Source: Acanthaster planci (Eukaryota; Echinodermata; Asteroidea; Valvatida; Acanthasteridae). Taken from it: DNA of 62,000 nt. The stretch is from positions 1,518,283 to 1,580,282 of the forward strand of contig NW_019091359.1 of assembly GCF_001949145.1 (NCBI RefSeq), written 5' to 3'. Shown in pieces: positions 58,701-62,000 of this stretch (within the stretch, counting starts at the first letter, position 1; each line of letters opens with the position of its first letter). Below the pieces are notes generated by a model. It saw nothing but the letters and a program-made list of their open reading frames with translations, was not told where the DNA came from and did not search any database. The translations under genes and the position numbers were made by a program.

Positions 58701-60720
58701 GCCGACAATCTACGGATTGGCGGGCGGGGACGCTAGAGCTCTGAAAAACATTGACGGCTTCGACGTATGGCCAACTTTATCAGAGTATGTAAAAAAGGGG
58801 CTTTTCATTCGTGGAGCTAGAAGTGCTCAATGTTATTTCATTTTTGAAGGGTATTATTGTAAATTGTACAAAGAAAAGGTAACTGCGTACAGCACTTTAC
58901 GGATGTGAGAATGATGGAGCCAAGCTTTTGGACCAGATGTGTCCTTTTCCTGGACTGAATCGTAACAACAAGTACTTACTAGTTGTAAATCAGTGAAAAT
59001 AATGACAATGTACTGCAAACTTCATTTGATTATTATCCGGTAGAAAAATATTTTAAAAATCTCTGATAGTCCTCAATATAAAGTTTACATACGAATTTCA
59101 AGGTGTTTACGAAGTGGAACCTAACCATATTCACATGGAGCTGCCCACTGGGTTTTTTGTTTGTTGGATTGTAGGGTTGTCTGTTTGTTTGTTTGTTCTA
59201 GCATTAAATGATTCTCTCTTTGTTTTGACCAACAACTTAGGGGCAGGGCCTCTCCTCGATCGGAGATCCTGCTGAACATCAATACACAATCCAAGGTATC
59301 CGCTTTGCGAATGGGCGACATGAAAATTATCAACGGCGACATAGAGGGCGGCAAATGGTCCGGCTGGTACGAGCCTGAAGGACTCCCGCCGCGTAAGTGG
59401 GGCACTGATGCAATCAGCGACTGTTTTCCATAACCACTGGTCAATTTTGCCTGATATCCAGGACGTATTTCATGCAGGTTACCAGACAAATGGACTAGAC
59501 AGTGGTTGAGAAATGGTTACTGATCGAACCTAGCGATTGCTGCCAACGCACCGATACTGACGGGTTCTAAGTTTAAAGTTTCTGGAAAATGGATCACACT
59601 TCAACTGAATTAGTATAGTGGATGGAATTGACTATATCACATACTGAGATTTTCATGTCAGGGGTGGTATAAAATCTGTGGCTTTATTCTTTTGACATGC
59701 TTAGAGTCCCGAGTCATTTTCTGCTGCTGAGATTTTGCAGTTACGCAATGTCGTTTCATTTTTTGGTTTAATTTGTAAAAGAACTATTTTACCATTAACA
59801 GAAAAAATTGTGTGGCATTCGAACAACACCTCTAGCCAGAAAAGACGTCTCATGCTATTAATAACTGTGCTTGCTTGAGTCGCCTGGCTGGTTCGAAGCC
59901 ACTAGTGAACAAAACTGAGTTTTAAAAATAAACTTCCCCCTGGCAATGATTCCAACATGTCAGCCAAATTATGTACCTCAACGCCAACGGTAATGTAATG
60001 AATATTTCGGCACACATAAATAATTCTCAGGTGGTCTAAAACGTATATAATGTTCTTCTTGGGCACAGACTACAAGCCACCTCCCCCGCCAGCCGGGGCA
60101 GACGTTGTAAACTGCCTCACCAAGCCTAGTAACGCGTCAACGAACTGCAAACCAACCGAGGCAACCTGTCTCTACAATATCACCAACGACCCTTGCGAGT
60201 TCTACAATATCGCCGCCTGGAATCAAGGTACCCGTGCCAGTGTATTTCTATAAGTAGATAGTTTCCATCGACGTCAATACACTTCTCATAAAACCTTTCA
60301 ATACGTTATCGTTGTCAGGCAGTGTCCAAACACGAGCATCACTGTCTATACGGCTACGGTTGCCCACAATCGCGAGGTTACGGCTGAAGCGATCCGTAGC
60401 CGCATACTATATCCGATTCGGCATGGCATCAAAGTTCACAAATACAGAGAGGAAAGCAAGCAGTTGGCCTCACACAAACCCTCAGGAGGCTGTTTCCTTT
60501 CTGTGAAAGAATTTAACTTCTGCTTGGATTATGTTTTTCTCGTTCAACTTTTCCAATGTCAGATATCGTAGCGTCGATGACAAAGCGGCTGAATGAGTAC
60601 AAGACGAGCATGGTACCAGCACGAAACAAAAAACCGGACCCAAAGGCAAACCCAGCTCAGCACGGGGGTTACTGGATCCCGTGGGTCGATACGACCGAGG
60701 GGGAGCGACCAAACGCTTGA
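52736..60720 (+). CDS. ARSB: Arylsulfatase B-like (N-acetylgalactosamine-4-sulfatase family), 11 exons
   Basis: Exons 52736-52882, 53164-53323, 53802-53914, 54715-54825, 55029-55151, 57103-57232, 57730-57927, 58628-58784, 59241-59392, 60069-60227 and 60563-60720 all have GT-AG borders and matching phases. They encode 535 aa, against 533 for human ARSB. Residues 1-23 look like a signal peptide. Catalytic marks: metal ligands D47-D48 (ILADDL), the sulfatase signature [12 protein letters not shown] with C86 as formylglycine precursor and R90, GK-WHLG across exons 3/4, H230 (AHQAVH), D294-N295 (FSTDNGG) and K316 ([11 protein letters not shown]). The end ([13 protein letters not shown]) aligns with ARSB. 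Several N-glycosylation sites fit a lysosomal or secreted enzyme removing 4-sulfate from galactosamine glycans. ARSI/ARSJ-type activity is an alternative. Nothing is truncated. Confidence 0.93.
56386..56460 (+). other. tRNA-like segment (possible SINE head or tRNA relic) in sulfatase intron 5
   Basis: GTAGTGGGTTAGGGACAGG resembles a tRNA A box, and CGTTTGAATCCTAG, about 30 bases on, resembles a B box (consensus GGTTCGAATCC). A clear acceptor stem is missing, so this is not a functional tRNA gene. Confidence 0.25.
57928..58135 (+). repeat. Decayed copies of the end of sulfatase exon 7 inside intron 7
   Basis: Exon 7 ends with codons for [20 protein letters not shown]. About 20 bases into the intron the frame reads [20 protein letters not shown], and a weaker third match ([11 protein letters not shown]) lies near 58089. 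These look like old tandem duplications of about 60 bp around the splice site. They are not spliced in the model above. Confidence 0.45.
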
Positions 60721-61732
60721 TGCGCTGACGCTCTTGTCGCTGCAGAGCTTAAGGAAAACAGTATTATAACTTCATTATGAAATATCTGTATCAAATGACA
60801 AAACTTCCAACTCGAATACATTATTGAGCTGTTTCCACTGTATGTCGTAAAATGCCGTTTAAAATTTCCTTTCACTCAGTGAAATGGCATGAAACGAGAC
60901 TTACTTCTGTTTGAAATTAAATGTGTTCCGGTGTGATTAAACATGCAGTAAGCAACATTTAATATACAGCAACATGAATATAGTGGAATTTACAATTCTT
61001 ATTTGTGAATATGTAACTATTCTTTTGTTCTTAAAGTCCGCCTACGCAGTACTGCGTTTATCCTAAAATGCAAAATGTAATTCATTCAGTGTTAAAAAGC
61101 GCGGAGTAAGCAAGTTAAATGAAACCTCGCTTAATGTCAGTCATTCAAGAGACGTAATGTTTAGCTACATACTGGGCAAAATAAGGCCATCCAGTTGTCT
61201 TTGCAGCTAGATTATACACTGATTAATGCAGTTTGTGTCGTGAACAAAATCAATGCGTTACAATGATGATTTCCCCCTTTCATACAGCATTTACAGCGTA
61301 CAGCAAAAGCTGATAGTCTATTTTGTAACGTTATTCAAAAACAAATAAAGATAAAGATAACTGTGGGCGACAGAGTCTTCCTTTTCAGACAAAAATATTT
61401 GTTTGCCTCCCGATTATCAAGCCTTACCTCCTCTGTGAACATTTATGATAACCTTTCAGACACAAGGTGGCCTGTATGCTTTGGGTTAAGCCTATCATGC
61501 TATACGCTACAGCAAAATTAATGCAAACCACATTAAACAATGCGAAATATACGGAGGAATGCAGAGGTCGAGTTTTGAGTTTGTGCTTCCCGTCAGGAAT
61601 GTCTTGTTATGGTCAGGCCAGTCTGTGATTAACAAGCTAACTGAAGAGAGTGTCAAAACCATGGAATGGCAAGTCAAGACAGTTAGAGGAAGTGAGATAG
61701 CTTTTCCCTGTCCGGTGGTCTCATTCGATGTG
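60721..61732. other. 3' flank of the sulfatase gene
   Basis: No protein is recognised. Probably includes the 3' untranslated region up to the AATAAA at 61344. The frame at 61559-61786 has no recognisable domain. Confidence 0.45.
61344..61349 (+). promoter_or_regulatory. Candidate polyadenylation signal of the sulfatase gene
   Basis: AATAAA about 620 bp after the stop codon, followed by a GTG- and T-rich stretch (CTGTGGGCG, TCTTCCTTTTC). It is a plausible candidate, but not confirmed as used. Confidence 0.35.
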
Positions 61733-62000
61733 CCTGCGGCAGACTGGCTGAATTTTCGCCGTAGATGGCCTGGGACAGATCAGTGAGATCATTTTTCACC
61801 ACTTGGGACAAACCGCCGCAGTACTCAGCGCACGAGGCCTGCACAGACCACCTCGATTCTCAGCGTAGGCCTATGGCCTGTGACAGACCGGCTCCGTTCT
61901 CCCTGCGGATAGCCTGTGACAGACCGGCTCCGTTCTCCCTGCGGATAGCCTGTGACAGACCGGCTCAGTTCTCCCTGCGGATAGCCTGTAACAGACCGGC
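61733..62000. repeat. 36-bp minisatellite running off the right edge
   Basis: Near-identical 36-bp units containing GACAGACCGGCTCCGTTCTC and CCTGCGGATAGCCTGT run from about 61873 to the window end. Decayed units reach back to about 61733. In one plus-strand frame an ATG at 61765 stays open to the edge (78 codons) with a 12-residue repeat of the form ACDRPAPFSLRI. I treat it as a minisatellite; coding is possible but unsupported. Confidence 0.7.

Overview
The window looks like an intron-rich invertebrate deuterostome genome, most likely an echinoderm such as a sea star. This is an inference from four things: spliced genes with GT-AG introns, an ARSB-type sulfatase of animal exon structure, GIY-YIG Penelope-like retroelements, and abundant short palindromes (TACATGTA, TAGGCCTA). 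No prokaryotic features are present. Five genes can be supported. Three are paralogous MGAT4C-like N-acetylglucosaminyltransferases, one is a single-exon rhodopsin-type GPCR, and one is a complete 11-exon arylsulfatase B-like gene. Most of the rest is intergenic sequence and mobile-element debris.

Layout. 1-8.8 kb: no gene; an inverted-repeat element and two small MITE-like elements. 8.8-13.5 kb (minus): MGAT4C-like gene 1. 13.5-18.5 kb: duplicated spacer with a foldback-type element made of palindromic 20-bp repeats. 18.8-22.0 kb (plus): divergent MGAT4C-like gene 2, with a dead Tc1-type transposase in an intron. 25.9-29.4 kb (minus): MGAT4C-like gene 3. 29.4-40.5 kb: a second copy of the 13.5-17.2 kb spacer, split by insertions (a ~549-bp tandem repeat, a LINE 3' end, a Penelope-like element). 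41.2-43.9 kb: a composite of retroelement fragments bounded by ~50-bp inverted repeats. 46.2-47.5 kb (minus): GPCR. 52.7-60.7 kb (plus): arylsulfatase B-like gene. 61.7-62.0 kb: a 36-bp minisatellite running off the edge.

The glycosyltransferases would be Golgi type II membrane proteins that branch N-glycans. Genes 1 and 3 keep the family's acidic motif (MDDDLEV); gene 2 has replaced it (LDGRVQA) and may be inactive or changed in function. Genes 1 and 3 arose by a segmental duplication that also copied the spacer, and share a 174-bp stretch of exact identity suggesting gene conversion. The sulfatase keeps every catalytic residue I could check and should be an active lysosomal or secreted enzyme on sulfated glycans. 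I see no operon-like or pathway link between these genes.

The most unusual signal is a 16-nt hairpin identical in form to the histone mRNA 3' stem-loop. It lies in the 3' part of the Penelope-like element, next to what may be a decayed hammerhead ribozyme. Related hairpins lie, on the same strand, in the introns of MGAT4C-like genes 1 and 3.
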